In this document: one piece after another, positions 1 through 7,125 of the stretch
Numbering within the stretch: the stretch's first letter is position 1
How the letters are laid out: every line of letters begins with the position of its first letter
Source: Gammaproteobacteria bacterium
GTDB taxonomy: Bacteria > Pseudomonadota > Gammaproteobacteria > Methylococcales > Methylomonadaceae
DNA length: 11,357 nucleotides
NCBI GenBank assembly: GCA_024276805.1
Contig: JAJRWJ010000393.1
Span: 1-11,357 of the forward strand
Reading direction: 5' to 3'
The notes under the pieces: model-generated
Databases searched by the model: none
Seen by the model: only the letters and a program-made list of their open reading frames with translations
Told to the model about the DNA's origin: nothing
Translations under genes and position numbers: made by a program

Positions 1-230
1 GTACCGCCCATGGTCGGCGTGCCGGCTTTTTCATAGTGGGATTCCGGTCCGTCGACGCGTACATTCTGGCCGATATTGTTGCGGCTCAAGCGGCGAATCA
101 TGCCCGGCCCGACAATGAAAGAAATCAGCAAGGCGGTCAGTGCTCCCAGAATGGCGCGAAAGGTCAGATACTGAAAGACCCGGAATCCGCCATCGAATGT
201 CATCAAATAATCTGTCAAATATAGTAACAT
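1..230 (-). CDS. mraY: MraY, phospho-N-acetylmuramoyl-pentapeptide transferase (N-terminal part, cut by window edge)
   Basis: Only the first 76 codons and part of the 77th lie in the window. MraY is the integral inner-membrane enzyme that moves phospho-MurNAc-pentapeptide from UDP onto undecaprenyl phosphate, giving lipid I. The translation starts MLLYLTDYLM and continues with a YLTFRAI segment, a first membrane helix at about residues 24-45, then the conserved GPESHYEKAGTPTMGG stretch at residues 61-76. This matches the E. coli MraY N-terminus almost position for position. The ATG at 230-228 is 4 bp beyond the murF stop. A purine-rich AGGAAGTGAGG sequence just before it, partly inside the end of murF, can serve as ribosome binding site. 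Position directly after murF is the standard dcw order. Identification is firm; the rest of the gene, including the catalytic aspartates, is not visible. Confidence 0.95.
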   Translation of the reverse strand, partial: MLLYLTDYLMTFDGGFRVFQYLTFRAILGALTALLISFIVGPGMIRRLSRNNIGQNVRVDGPESHYEKAGTPTMGG

Positions 231-234
231 CGCC

Positions 235-1596
235 TCACTTCCTGAAATCGTCGACCAGTGCCGCCACCACCCGCTCCATCTGCCGGGCTCTCGAGCCCTT
301 GATCAAGATGGCTTCATGCCCCCGCAGTTGTTGCTGCAGGCTGACAATCAAATCGCTTTGCGAGGCAAAAAACAGGGCCCCTTCGCCAAACACACGGACC
401 GTATGTTCCGCGTCGGGGCCAGTGGCTAACAAGCGCGCAACCTGCATGGATTTGATCGTCTCACCCATTTGTTCATGCAGAGCCCTGCTGTCCTTGCCCA
501 GCTCACCGACTGAACCCAGTACCAGCCACGGCTCACGGCCACAGCCGAGCAGCACTTCCAGAGCCGCCCGCAGTGACACCGGATTGGCGTTATAGGTATC
601 ATCGATGACCAGACAGCCGCAGCGTCCCCGCAGCAACTGCAGACGACCGGTCACCGGTCGCACCGCTTCCAGCCCCTGCCTGATCTGCTCCAGATCGATT
701 CCCATGGCCAACGCTGCAGCACTGGCTGCCAGTGCATTCAGGACATTGTGCCTGCCGGCCAGATGCAATGCCACCGATACAGACCGCTGTTCCGCCTGCA
801 AGGTGAATTCACTGACGAAACAATCGTTTCTGATATCTGTCGCGAGGTCCGAGGCGGTCACATCGGCGGCACTGTCCAGGGCAAAGGAAACCACTCTCCG
901 GTTGCCGGCAAGCTGCCGCCAATAGGGAAAAAACCGGTCATCGGCATTCAGCACCGCGATGCCGTCTGTGGCCAATTCGCCGATAATTTCCCCTTTCGCC
1001 CTGGCAACACCTTCGATACTGCCAAACCCTTCGATATGAGCGGCTCCGGCATTGGTGATCAACGCCACATCAGGTTGTGCGCAGCGGCACAAAAAACCGA
1101 TTTCTCCGGCATGATTGGCGCCCATTTCAATTACCGCACAGGTGTGACCGGCATTCAGCCTCAACAGCGTCAGCGGCACACCGATGTCATTGTTCAAATT
1201 ACCCTGGGTATACAACACCTGGTCCCTGCCACCCAGAATCGCCGCCAGCATTTCCTTGACGGTCGTTTTGCCATTGCTTCCGGTAATGGCGCACAGCGGC
1301 AGCGACAATTCCCTGCGCCAGGCCGAGGCCAGATCAGCCAATGCCCGACGGGTATCCGCCACGACAATTGTCGGCAGTCTCGTCTGCACCTGGCGTTGTA
1401 CCAACAGAGCCGCGGCGCCGGCTTGTTCGGCCTGTTGCACAAAATCGTTGCCATCAAAATTTTCCCCCTTGATGGCGACATACAAATCCCCCGGCTGCAA
1501 GGTGCGGCTATCGATGCTGACCGACGTGATGGCCGCCTCCCCGCCAAACTGCCTGCCATGCACGGCCCGGCTGATATCACTGAGTTGCATGATCAT
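235..1596 (-). CDS. murF: MurF, UDP-N-acetylmuramoyl-tripeptide--D-alanyl-D-alanine ligase
   Basis: This cytoplasmic ATP-dependent Mur ligase adds D-Ala-D-Ala to UDP-MurNAc-tripeptide, completing the pentapeptide precursor. The chosen start gives 453 aa, a normal length (E. coli MurF is about 450). Visible landmarks are an N-terminal UMAG-binding domain (about 1-95), the ATP-binding P-loop TGSNGKTT at 105-112, GNLNNDIGVP at 132-141, IEMGANHAGEI at 156-166, AAHIEGFGS at about 185-193, the IDDTYNANP motif at 331-339, and KGSRARQMERVV near 434-445 in the C-terminal domain. The reading frame is open to 1641, but the ATG at 1596 overlaps the murE stop as ATGA and is preceded by a strong GAGAGGGG ribosome binding site, so I start there; the extra upstream residues do not look like MurF. 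One oddity is that the usual GDM.ELG motif reads GSVGELG (about 361-367), with serine in place of aspartate. Confidence 0.97.
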   Translation of the reverse strand: MIMQLSDISRAVHGRQFGGEAAITSVSIDSRTLQPGDLYVAIKGENFDGNDFVQQAEQAGAAALLVQRQVQTRLPTIVVADTRRALADLASAWRRELSLPLCAITGSNGKTTVKEMLAAILGGRDQVLYTQGNLNNDIGVPLTLLRLNAGHTCAVIEMGANHAGEIGFLCRCAQPDVALITNAGAAHIEGFGSIEGVARAKGEIIGELATDGIAVLNADDRFFPYWRQLAGNRRVVSFALDSAADVTASDLATDIRNDCFVSEFTLQAEQRSVSVALHLAGRHNVLNALAASAAALAMGIDLEQIRQGLEAVRPVTGRLQLLRGRCGCLVIDDTYNANPVSLRAALEVLLGCGREPWLVLGSVGELGKDSRALHEQMGETIKSMQVARLLATGPDAEHTVRVFGEGALFFASQSDLIVSLQQQLRGHEAILIKGSRARQMERVVAALVDDFRK

Positions 1597-3092
1597 TGCC
1601 GCCCCTCTCTGGCTCGCAGCGCCTCGGCCGCCACTGCACAATCGCTGAATGGAATTCTCCGGCCGGCAATTTCCTGAAATTGTTCATGGCCCTTTCCGGC
1701 AATAACGATCCAGTCGTCCTTTTGTGCATTCCCGATCACGGACCGGATCGCCGCTCTGCGATCACGAATCACCTCTATTCTGTCGCTCTGACAGCCAGTC
1801 AGAATATCCCGGATAATTTTCTCGCCATCCTCATTGCGCGGGTTGTCATCGGTCACGACGACATGATCGGCCCAACGCTCGGCGATGCTCCCCATCAACG
1901 CCCGCTTGCCCGCATCCCGGTTTCCGCCACAGCCAAAAACCAGCCATAAGGCATGCTTCGGATGCTTGCGCAGACTGCGTAGCACCTTTTCCAGGGCGCC
2001 GGGAGTATGTGCATAATCGACAAACACCAGCACATCCTCCCGCGCCGCCTCGAGGCACTGCATCCGTCCCGGCACCGGCTGCAGCTTCTGAACGGCCTGC
2101 ACCGCTTCGGACAGGCTGACATCCAGAGCCAGCAATGTGGTCAGGACCGCCAGGACATTTTCCACGTTGAAATCACCAAACAGCGGCATGCTCAAGACCT
2201 GCTGCTGTCCACGCCAGTGAATCCTGAAGGCGACGCCCCGCTGCATATGTCTGATATCGGATACACTGACGGTTTCCGCATCGGTCAGAACATTGCCGTG
2301 CAGACTGTAACCCCACAGCCGCACGCCGAGCGGCGCCGCTGCGAGTATCTGCCCGCTGAACGTATCGTCCAGATTGATTACGGCAAATTCCAGGCCCGGC
2401 GTATTCAACAGCTTCAATTTCGTTTCCACATAGGCCGTCATGGAACCGTGATAATCCAGGTGGTCCCGGCTGATATTGGTATAGATCGCGCCTTGCAGGC
2501 GTATGCCCGCTGTCCTGCCCTGATCCAGACCATGGGAGGAAACCTCCATGGCCACCGCGGTTTTGCCAAGCCTGACGAATTCAGCCAGCATTTCCTGAAT
2601 GGACAGGGCATCCGGTGTGGTATTCAACGTTTCCCGCAGCTTTCCCCATTCTCCCCAGCCCAGCGTTCCGATGATTGCGCAGCCCGGCAGCATCTGCCCC
2701 AGAAACTGGCTGCAACTCGTTTTGCCATTGGTGCCGGTAATGCCGATCACCTGCAGAGACGCAGATGGATCGCCATGAAATCGCGCAGCAATCACCCCCA
2801 CCTGTCGAGCCAGATTTTCCACTGCTATCACCGGTGTCCCTCCAGCCAGATCCAGCCATTGCCGGATATTCTCACCCGGTTCATAAATGATCGCAGCGGC
2901 GCCATTGTGCACCGCCTGCCTGACATGCTGAATGCCATGCTGTCGGGTACCGGCGACCGCCATGAAGGCATACCCCGGCCTGACCTTCCTGCTGTCCAGG
3001 GACAGCCCGGAAATTGAAACATCCACACTGAGCTGTGCCAACCCTGCCAGTAAATCACGCAGGTCAATGGTTCTTTGTCCGGAGTCAATCAT
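1593..3092 (-). CDS. murE: MurE, UDP-N-acetylmuramoyl-L-alanyl-D-glutamate--2,6-diaminopimelate ligase
   Basis: This cytoplasmic Mur ligase adds the third amino acid of the peptidoglycan stem peptide. At 499 aa it has the usual length. The P-loop GITGTNGKTS lies at 117-126, ENTT-like NTTPDA at 157-162, EVSSHGL at 183-189, the ISRDHLDYHG motif at 207-216, the lysine expected to be carbamylated at about K225, the YAHTP motif at 360-364, and GKGHE at 466-470. The DNPR motif at 416-419 is the established signature for meso-diaminopimelate as substrate, as opposed to lysine. The ATG at 3092 lies 8 bp inside the end of ftsI and has only a weak ribosome binding site, which fits translational coupling. 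The TGA stop overlaps the murF ATG. Function assignment is by family motifs; substrate specificity follows from DNPR. Confidence 0.98.
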   Translation of the reverse strand: MIDSGQRTIDLRDLLAGLAQLSVDVSISGLSLDSRKVRPGYAFMAVAGTRQHGIQHVRQAVHNGAAAIIYEPGENIRQWLDLAGGTPVIAVENLARQVGVIAARFHGDPSASLQVIGITGTNGKTSCSQFLGQMLPGCAIIGTLGWGEWGKLRETLNTTPDALSIQEMLAEFVRLGKTAVAMEVSSHGLDQGRTAGIRLQGAIYTNISRDHLDYHGSMTAYVETKLKLLNTPGLEFAVINLDDTFSGQILAAAPLGVRLWGYSLHGNVLTDAETVSVSDIRHMQRGVAFRIHWRGQQQVLSMPLFGDFNVENVLAVLTTLLALDVSLSEAVQAVQKLQPVPGRMQCLEAAREDVLVFVDYAHTPGALEKVLRSLRKHPKHALWLVFGCGGNRDAGKRALMGSIAERWADHVVVTDDNPRNEDGEKIIRDILTGCQSDRIEVIRDRRAAIRSVIGNAQKDDWIVIAGKGHEQFQEIAGRRIPFSDCAVAAEALRAREGRQ

Positions 3093-4809
3093 CCCGCTTC
3101 ACCAACAACATGGGCATGGTCTGCTCCTGATCCGGAGTGATTTTCAGCACCCGCAACGCTCCGGCCATTATTCTGGCAAACACCGGCCCGGCAACCAGTC
3201 CTCCGTAATAATCACCGTTGCCAGGCTCGTCAACCAGCACGGCGACCACCAGACGCGGCGCACTGGCCGGCGCCAACCCGACGAATACCGCCAGGTATTT
3301 GTCCCTGGAATAGCCGCCGGCACTGGCCTTTTTCACCGTCCCGGTCTTGCCGGCAACCCGGTAACCGTCGACTCTGGCTCTATAGGCCGTGCCCCCCCTG
3401 GTCAATACTTCCTCCAGCATGGTTCGGACCCTGACGGCGGTGTTTCCGGACATCACCTGCCGGGCGTCGGGATCCTCGCCGCGCTTCAGCAGACTCACCG
3501 AGTGCAGCACGCCATCATCGGCCAGCGCGGTATAGGCGCGCGCCAGCTGCAACAACGATGACGACAAGCCATAGCCAAAGGACAGCGTGGCCTGCTCAAA
3601 GCGATGCCATTGCCGGTAATCCAGAAGATTGCCGCTCGCTTCACCGGGAAAGCCCACGCCGGCCGACTGGCCAAATCCCAGTCGGTCATAACAACTCCAG
3701 AAGGATTTTGGCGTCATCCGCAGGGCAATCTTGCTGGCCGCGACATTGCTGGATTTTTTCAACACATGGGTCAAATCCAGCGTCCCGTAATTATGCACAT
3801 CCCTGACCACATTACGGCCCACACGCATCCAACCGTGGGTTTCAATTTCCACATCCGGGCTGACCGCGCCATTGTCCAGCGCGCAAGCCACGACAAAGGG
3901 TTTGATCGTCGATCCTGGCTCAAAAACGTCCGTCACCACCCTGTTGCGGTAGCGATTACCGCGCAAATTCTTGCGGGTATTGGGATTGAACGACGGCTGA
4001 TTGACCGCCGCCAGAATTTCACCGGTTCTGGCATCCAGCACAATGGCCTCGGCCGCATGCGCCCGGTGCTCGATGAACGCGGCTTTCAACTCCCGATAGG
4101 CCAGATACTGCAAACGCTGATCAATACTCAAGCGCAAATCACGGCCCGCCACTGGCTGCTTGATATTTTCCACATCGGCGATAATTCTTCTCTTGCCATC
4201 CCTGATCACCCGCTTGCTACCGGGAATGCCCTTGAGGTTTTCCTCATAGGCCAGCTCCAATCCCTCCTGGCCGACATCGTCGATATTGGTGAAGCCCAGC
4301 AAATGGCCGGTCACTTCACCGGCAGGATAGAAACGTTTGAATTCCCGCTGGAAATACAAACCCGGAAACTGCATGGCTTTGACCCGGGCTGCCACGGCGG
4401 GGCTGACCCGCCTCTTCAGATAGACAAAACGTCTGCCACCGATTGAACCGACCCGTCTGCGCAATTTTTTCTCCGGCATGTTCAATAGGCTGGCCAGCTG
4501 TTGCAGTTGCCGTCCATCGTCACTGGCAAACTGCTGCGGATTCACCCAAATCGACTGCACCGGCGTACTGATCGCCAATGGTTCGCCATCCCGGTCCAGT
4601 ATTCTGCCGCGATAGGCGGGCACAATCACCTCATCGACATGCCTGAGATCACCCTGATACTGTAAAAACCCTTTATTCAGCACCTGCAAATCGACAGCCC
4701 TTGCCACCAGCACCAGCATGCCGGCGAACATCATCCCGACAAGCAGCTTCCTCCTGCCGGGAAACTGGCCAGTCTTTTTTTGATGCGCATTACTGTCAAA
4801 TTCAACCAT
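3085..4809 (-). CDS. ftsI: FtsI (PBP3), septal peptidoglycan D,D-transpeptidase
   Basis: FtsI is the class B penicillin-binding protein that crosslinks septal peptidoglycan with its partner FtsW and is recruited through FtsL, FtsB and FtsQ. The 574-aa protein has a short cytoplasmic, basic N-terminus, one membrane segment (about 20-39) and no cleavable signal. Next come the pedestal domain, beginning with the RGRILDRDGEPLA box (67-79), and the transpeptidase domain from about 230. All three catalytic motifs are intact: the nucleophile motif STIK at 300-303 (EPGSTIKPF), SSN at 353-355, and KTG at 488-490. No PASTA repeats are present. The ATG at 4809 is 7 bp after the ftsL stop and lacks a good ribosome binding site, so it probably depends on translation of ftsL. 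Its end overlaps murE by 8 bp. Length is close to E. coli PBP3 (588 aa). E. coli PBP3 is processed at its C-terminus; I cannot judge that here. Confidence 0.97.
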   Translation of the reverse strand: MVEFDSNAHQKKTGQFPGRRKLLVGMMFAGMLVLVARAVDLQVLNKGFLQYQGDLRHVDEVIVPAYRGRILDRDGEPLAISTPVQSIWVNPQQFASDDGRQLQQLASLLNMPEKKLRRRVGSIGGRRFVYLKRRVSPAVAARVKAMQFPGLYFQREFKRFYPAGEVTGHLLGFTNIDDVGQEGLELAYEENLKGIPGSKRVIRDGKRRIIADVENIKQPVAGRDLRLSIDQRLQYLAYRELKAAFIEHRAHAAEAIVLDARTGEILAAVNQPSFNPNTRKNLRGNRYRNRVVTDVFEPGSTIKPFVVACALDNGAVSPDVEIETHGWMRVGRNVVRDVHNYGTLDLTHVLKKSSNVAASKIALRMTPKSFWSCYDRLGFGQSAGVGFPGEASGNLLDYRQWHRFEQATLSFGYGLSSSLLQLARAYTALADDGVLHSVSLLKRGEDPDARQVMSGNTAVRVRTMLEEVLTRGGTAYRARVDGYRVAGKTGTVKKASAGGYSRDKYLAVFVGLAPASAPRLVVAVLVDEPGNGDYYGGLVAGPVFARIMAGALRVLKITPDQEQTMPMLLVKRDD

Positions 4810-4816
4810 CTGCCAA

Positions 4817-5077
4817 TCAAGGTTTTATATAAATAATCCGCTCCCGCAACGGCATGATCAATCCCAGCTTCATGCGCGCCAGCCGCTCCACCCGGTTGTG
4901 TTCCGCCAGCGTCGTCAACTCCAGTTGCAGTCGTCCCCATTCCACTTCATAATCATCCAGATCTTTTTCCAGTTGCTGCATTTCCACAAACAGCAGCCGC
5001 GCCTGATATTTGCTGTAAATCACCCCAAGAGCCGAGCCCAGCAACAGCAGCGACAACAACATCAGCCTCGACAGCAC
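4817..5077 (-). CDS. ftsL: FtsL, cell division protein (GTG start preferred)
   Basis: FtsL is a small bitopic inner-membrane protein that forms the FtsQLB complex and helps activate septal synthesis by FtsWI. From the GTG at 5077 it is 86 aa: a single membrane helix at about residues 3-21 followed by a periplasmic coiled coil (hydrophobic heptads through about residue 65), with a YSKYQARLLF segment just after the membrane. Sequence conservation in this family is low, so the call rests on size, topology and position between rsmH and ftsI. The frame stays open up to a TTG at 5110, which would give 97 aa and a 19-bp overlap with rsmH. I prefer GTG 5077 because an excellent AAGGAGGG sequence (5085-5092) lies 7 nt upstream of it and would otherwise be inside the gene. 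The gap to rsmH is then 14 bp. Confidence 0.9.
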   Translation of the reverse strand: MLSRLMLLSLLLLGSALGVIYSKYQARLLFVEMQQLEKDLDDYEVEWGRLQLELTTLAEHNRVERLARMKLGLIMPLRERIIYIKP

Positions 5078-5084
5078 CCAGACT

Positions 5085-5092
5085 CCCTCCTT
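5085..5092 (-). promoter_or_regulatory. Ribosome binding site of ftsL
   Basis: The minus-strand sequence AAGGAGGG is nearly a perfect complement of the 3' end of 16S rRNA. It sits 7 nt before the GTG at 5077-5075 and directly follows the rsmH coding end (stop at 5092-5094). It decides the ftsL start in favour of GTG 5077 over the TTG at 5110. Confidence 0.75.
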
Positions 5093-6018
5093 CAAATACG
5101 TTCGGCGCAACGCAATACCGCACTGCGTGCACGCGGATTTTCCGCGACCTCCCTGCCGCCTGCCCGTACTGCCTTGCCAATCCTGCGCAGCTTACGTTCA
5201 TCCTGATGGCGGTCGGCTACGGGATACCTGCCCGGATGATATGGGCCCCTGGACTGGTCCCGGATAAAGCGTTTGACGATACGGTCTTCCAGGGAATGAA
5301 AAGAGATCACCACCAGCCGGCCACCGGGCTTCAATACCTGCAGTGTCTGCTGCAACGCTTCCTGCAGTGCCTCCAGCTCACGATTGATGTGGATTCTGAT
5401 GGCCTGAAAGCTGCGCGTCGCTGGATGCTTGTGCTTTTCCCGCACCGGCACTGCCGCTTCGATCAGCCGCGCCAGCTGCCGCGTCGTGCGCAGCGGCTCC
5501 TGCACCCTTTCTTTGACCACTGCCGCAGCAATACGCCTGGCAAAACGTTCTTCCCCGAATTCAAACAACACTCTGACCAATTCCTGCTCACTGACCTGCT
5601 CCAGCCACTCAGCGGCGGACATACCTTGGCCGGTATTCATACGCATATCCAGGGGACCATCCCTTAAAAAGCTGAAACCCCGTTGTGGATCATCCAATTG
5701 TGGGGAAGAAACCCCCAGATCCAGCAAGATACCATCAACATTACCCAGCAAACCTTGTGCTTCGATTATCTGCCGCATCCGGGAAAAACACCCCTGTTGC
5801 AACTGAAAACGATAGTCGTCGCGCATTTTCCGTGCATTTTCCGAATCGACCGCATCGGCATCCCGGTCGAGGGCCAGCAAACGTCCATCACTTCCCAGTC
5901 TGTGCAATATTTCCCGGCTGTGTCCGCCCCGGCCAAAAGTACCATCCAGATACACACCATCCTCCCTGATCGCCAGCGCCTGCAAGACTTCCTCGAGCAT
6001 TACCGGTACATGTTTCAC
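5092..6018 (-). CDS. rsmH: RsmH (MraW), 16S rRNA (cytosine-1402-N4)-methyltransferase
   Basis: RsmH uses S-adenosylmethionine to methylate N4 of C1402 in the decoding centre of 16S rRNA. The 308-aa protein has the family N-terminus HVPVMLEE, the SAM-binding loop DGTFGRGGHS at 25-34, LDRD at 50-53, the strongly conserved ILLDLGVSSPQLDD segment at 97-110, GFSFLRDGPLDMRM at 114-127, KHPATRSFQAIRI at 197-209, and VVISFHSLEDRIVKRF near 236-251. The C-terminus ends in ENPRARSAVLRCAER, also typical. The start is a GTG at 6018, because the next in-frame ATG (6000) would remove the conserved HVPV residues. A GGAG sequence about 9 nt upstream can act as ribosome binding site. It follows mraZ by 16 bp, the canonical arrangement at the head of dcw clusters. 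Confidence 0.97.
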   Translation of the reverse strand: MKHVPVMLEEVLQALAIREDGVYLDGTFGRGGHSREILHRLGSDGRLLALDRDADAVDSENARKMRDDYRFQLQQGCFSRMRQIIEAQGLLGNVDGILLDLGVSSPQLDDPQRGFSFLRDGPLDMRMNTGQGMSAAEWLEQVSEQELVRVLFEFGEERFARRIAAAVVKERVQEPLRTTRQLARLIEAAVPVREKHKHPATRSFQAIRIHINRELEALQEALQQTLQVLKPGGRLVVISFHSLEDRIVKRFIRDQSRGPYHPGRYPVADRHQDERKLRRIGKAVRAGGREVAENPRARSAVLRCAERI

Positions 6019-6034
6019 AACCCCGGTCTCCAGA

Positions 6035-6502
6035 CTAAAATGTCAACTTCTCCAGCTCTTCCAGGCCTTCGTCGTCGCCACCTTCACGAAATTCAGCCTC
6101 CCTTTCGGCCAGGATCTGTTCATTCCAGATTTCAAACTTGTTCAACTGCCCCAGTAACACGACGCGTTTCTCCAGATTGGCGAATTGCCGGAGTTTTTCC
6201 GGCAGCAACAGCCGGCCCTGTGCATCCATTTCACATTCGGCGGCATATCCGATCAAAAACCGGCGCAGTTTTGCAACCATCTTGTTGAGCGTGGGCAGGG
6301 AATTGATTTTTTTCTCCAGAAGTTCCCATTCCGGTAGCGGATACAACCACAGACAACCGTCCAGGCCGGAACCCCTCTCATCCACAGCCGGCGTGACAAT
6401 CATCTGCCGATCGCACATCTCCTGCAGTTCCGGCCGGTATCGGGTTGGAATTGCGAGACGTCCTTTCACGTCCAGATTGATTGAGCTGATCCCTCGAAAC
6501 AA
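6035..6502 (-). CDS. mraZ: MraZ, transcriptional regulator of the dcw operon (TTG start)
   Basis: MraZ is an AbrB-fold, ring-forming DNA-binding protein. In E. coli it represses its own dcw promoter by binding direct TGGGN repeats. The 155-aa product shows both swapped-hairpin half motifs: DVKGRLAIP at 11-19 and DAQGRLLLP at 93-101. It also has WLYPLPEWE near 52-60, NKFEIWNE at 121-128 and an acidic C-terminus. The initiator is TTG: an in-frame TAG lies 12 nt upstream (6512-6514), and the next in-frame ATG (residue 29) would delete the first DNA-binding motif. A ribosome binding site-like AGGGGGAG at 6506-6513 precedes it closely. As the first gene after a strong promoter and a TGGGN-like array, it is very probably autoregulatory. 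The weak TTG start should keep MraZ levels below those allowed by its mRNA; that is inference. Confidence 0.96.
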   Translation of the reverse strand: MFRGISSINLDVKGRLAIPTRYRPELQEMCDRQMIVTPAVDERGSGLDGCLWLYPLPEWELLEKKINSLPTLNKMVAKLRRFLIGYAAECEMDAQGRLLLPEKLRQFANLEKRVVLLGQLNKFEIWNEQILAEREAEFREGGDDEGLEELEKLTF

Positions 6503-6505
6503 GAA

Positions 6506-6513
6506 CTCCCCCT
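6506..6513 (-). promoter_or_regulatory. Ribosome binding site of mraZ
   Basis: The minus-strand sequence AGGGGGAG lies 3 nt from the TTG initiator at 6502 (about 5 nt measured from its G-rich core). The spacing is slightly tight, but together with the in-frame TAG overlapping it (6512-6514) it fixes translation initiation at the TTG. Confidence 0.55.
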
Positions 6514-6528
6514 ATGTCTGAATCAAAA

Positions 6529-6553
6529 TCCCACTATTCACCACATTTAATCA
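6529..6553 (-). promoter_or_regulatory. Probable MraZ operator: three TGGGN-like boxes at 10-bp pitch
   Basis: On the minus strand, reading toward mraZ, the pentamers TGATT (6553-6549), TGGTG (6543-6539) and TGGGA (6533-6529) are each separated by exactly 5 nt. E. coli MraZ is known to bind TGGGN direct repeats with 5-nt spacers upstream of mraZ. Here one box is a full match, one has a single mismatch and the third has two. The array lies between the promoter and the mraZ start, about 15-40 nt downstream of the predicted transcription start. Location and exact periodicity support the call; the degenerate third box weakens it. Confidence 0.6.
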
Positions 6554-6573
6554 TTTTTACTCCACTTCACTGC

Positions 6574-6602
6574 ACTATAGTTTTCAAACAGGACTTAGTC
6601 AA
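6574..6602 (-). promoter_or_regulatory. Sigma-70-type promoter of the dcw operon
   Basis: On the minus strand, a -35 box TTGACT (6602-6597) and a -10 box TATAGT (6579-6574) are separated by exactly 17 nt. Each matches the consensus hexamer at 5 of 6 positions. Transcription would start near 6567, giving a leader of about 65 nt before the mraZ TTG that contains the TGGGN-like boxes. This is the best promoter I see in the window and it faces the whole mraZ-to-mraY operon. Confidence 0.75.
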
Positions 6603-7005
6603 GATTGTTTACAAAAAAATCTTCTTTTTCCGACAACGACTTACATTGCTTTTTTAGCAGTCCAAAAACGACCCTGCCATAAACAATAAAAAGCTCATCT
6701 TTTCATGTCGTTAATGCAAAAACTTAAAGTGACAACAGGCAAACCGTAATTTTAGTTTTTTGCCATGTTCTAATGCTTGTGGTCAGCTGCAACGCCACAT
6801 CTGTCGCCATCCTCCGTAGCTTCTATTGAAGGCGGAATTTCAACCCTGCATGACTCCGACAAGGCTTCAAAGCACTACTGAACAATTGCGCATCGACAGA
6901 AAAATCACCAGTATCATTTATTTTATGGAAGATACGCTGCTTCGGGTGTGCATTGGGAATTACCGGGAAAGGAGCAAGTACTCTGACAAGCCTGGTTCAA
7001 TGCTT
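6603..7005. other. AT-rich gene-free stretch upstream of the dcw promoter
   Basis: About 400 bp without a convincing gene. It is AT-rich from 6603 to about 6780, with runs of A and T, and closer to the genomic average from 6780 on. A 6-bp inverted repeat AAGATT/AATCTT sits at 6601-6623, next to the -35 box, and GGCAAA/TTTGCC at 6738-6764; neither is long enough to assign a role. A 61-codon open frame beginning with TTG at 6826 has no ribosome binding site and resembles nothing I know. There is no sign of RNase P RNA, which lies near mraZ in some pseudomonads. Confidence 0.5.
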
Positions 7006-7055
7006 AATTAGTTCCCGTCTATATAATGACGGGAACTGTTCCGGCACAGGGATGT
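7006..7055 (+). repeat. 50-bp repeat, copy A, built on a 10-bp inverted repeat
   Basis: Copy A of a repeat found again at 7166-7214. Both start AATTAGTTCCCGTC and end GATGT, and they differ by one single-base indel and two substitutions. Inside copy A, AGTTCCCGTC (7010-7019) and GACGGGAACT (7028-7037) form a perfect 10-bp stem around an 8-nt AT loop. The 3' part of the copy begins a second hairpin, CCGGCAC (7041-7047) with GTGCCGG (7054-7060). Perfect pairing combined with near-identity between copies suggests a dispersed palindromic element rather than chance. The family is unknown to me. Confidence 0.8.
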
Positions 7056-7059
7056 GCCG

Positions 7060-7092
7060 GCATAATCAATGGCCCCAAGCCATTGATTATGC
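7060..7092. repeat. Perfect 14-bp inverted repeat with 5-nt loop
   Basis: GCATAATCAATGGC (7060-7073) and GCCATTGATTATGC (7079-7092) are exact reverse complements flanking a CCCAA loop. The left arm starts at the last base of the preceding GTGCCGG hairpin arm, so the two structures abut. No T tract follows on either strand that would make it a classical intrinsic terminator. It is part of the palindrome cluster at 7006-7317. Confidence 0.85.
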
Positions 7093-7123
7093 ATAAAACA
7101 GCAAATCGCATTGGCTGTTTTAT
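7093..7123. repeat. Perfect 10-bp inverted repeat with 11-nt loop
   Basis: ATAAAACAGC (7093-7102) and GCTGTTTTAT (7114-7123) pair perfectly and begin immediately after the previous 14-bp hairpin. Read on the plus strand, the 3' arm ends in a short T run (GCTGTTTTAT), which gives it some resemblance to a terminator, but the stem base is A/T and GC content is low. Confidence 0.7.
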
Positions 7124-7125
7124 TT

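Noticed and set aside
748..3017. Long plus-strand open frames (748-1677 and 2007-3017) opposite murF and murE
   Set aside because: They are antisense to genes with complete, well-conserved Mur ligase motifs. Their translations are rich in His, Arg, Gln and Pro with no recognisable domain, as expected for shadow frames in GC-rich DNA.
2932..4446. Plus-strand open frames (2932-3561 and 3604-4446) opposite ftsI
   Set aside because: The minus strand has all transpeptidase motifs of FtsI in order; the opposite frames show no family resemblance and no ribosome binding sites.
6826..7011. 61-codon open frame in the mraZ-cca gap
   Set aside because: TTG start without a ribosome binding site, no recognised similarity, and it ends inside repeat copy A. 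A real small gene cannot be excluded but is not supported.
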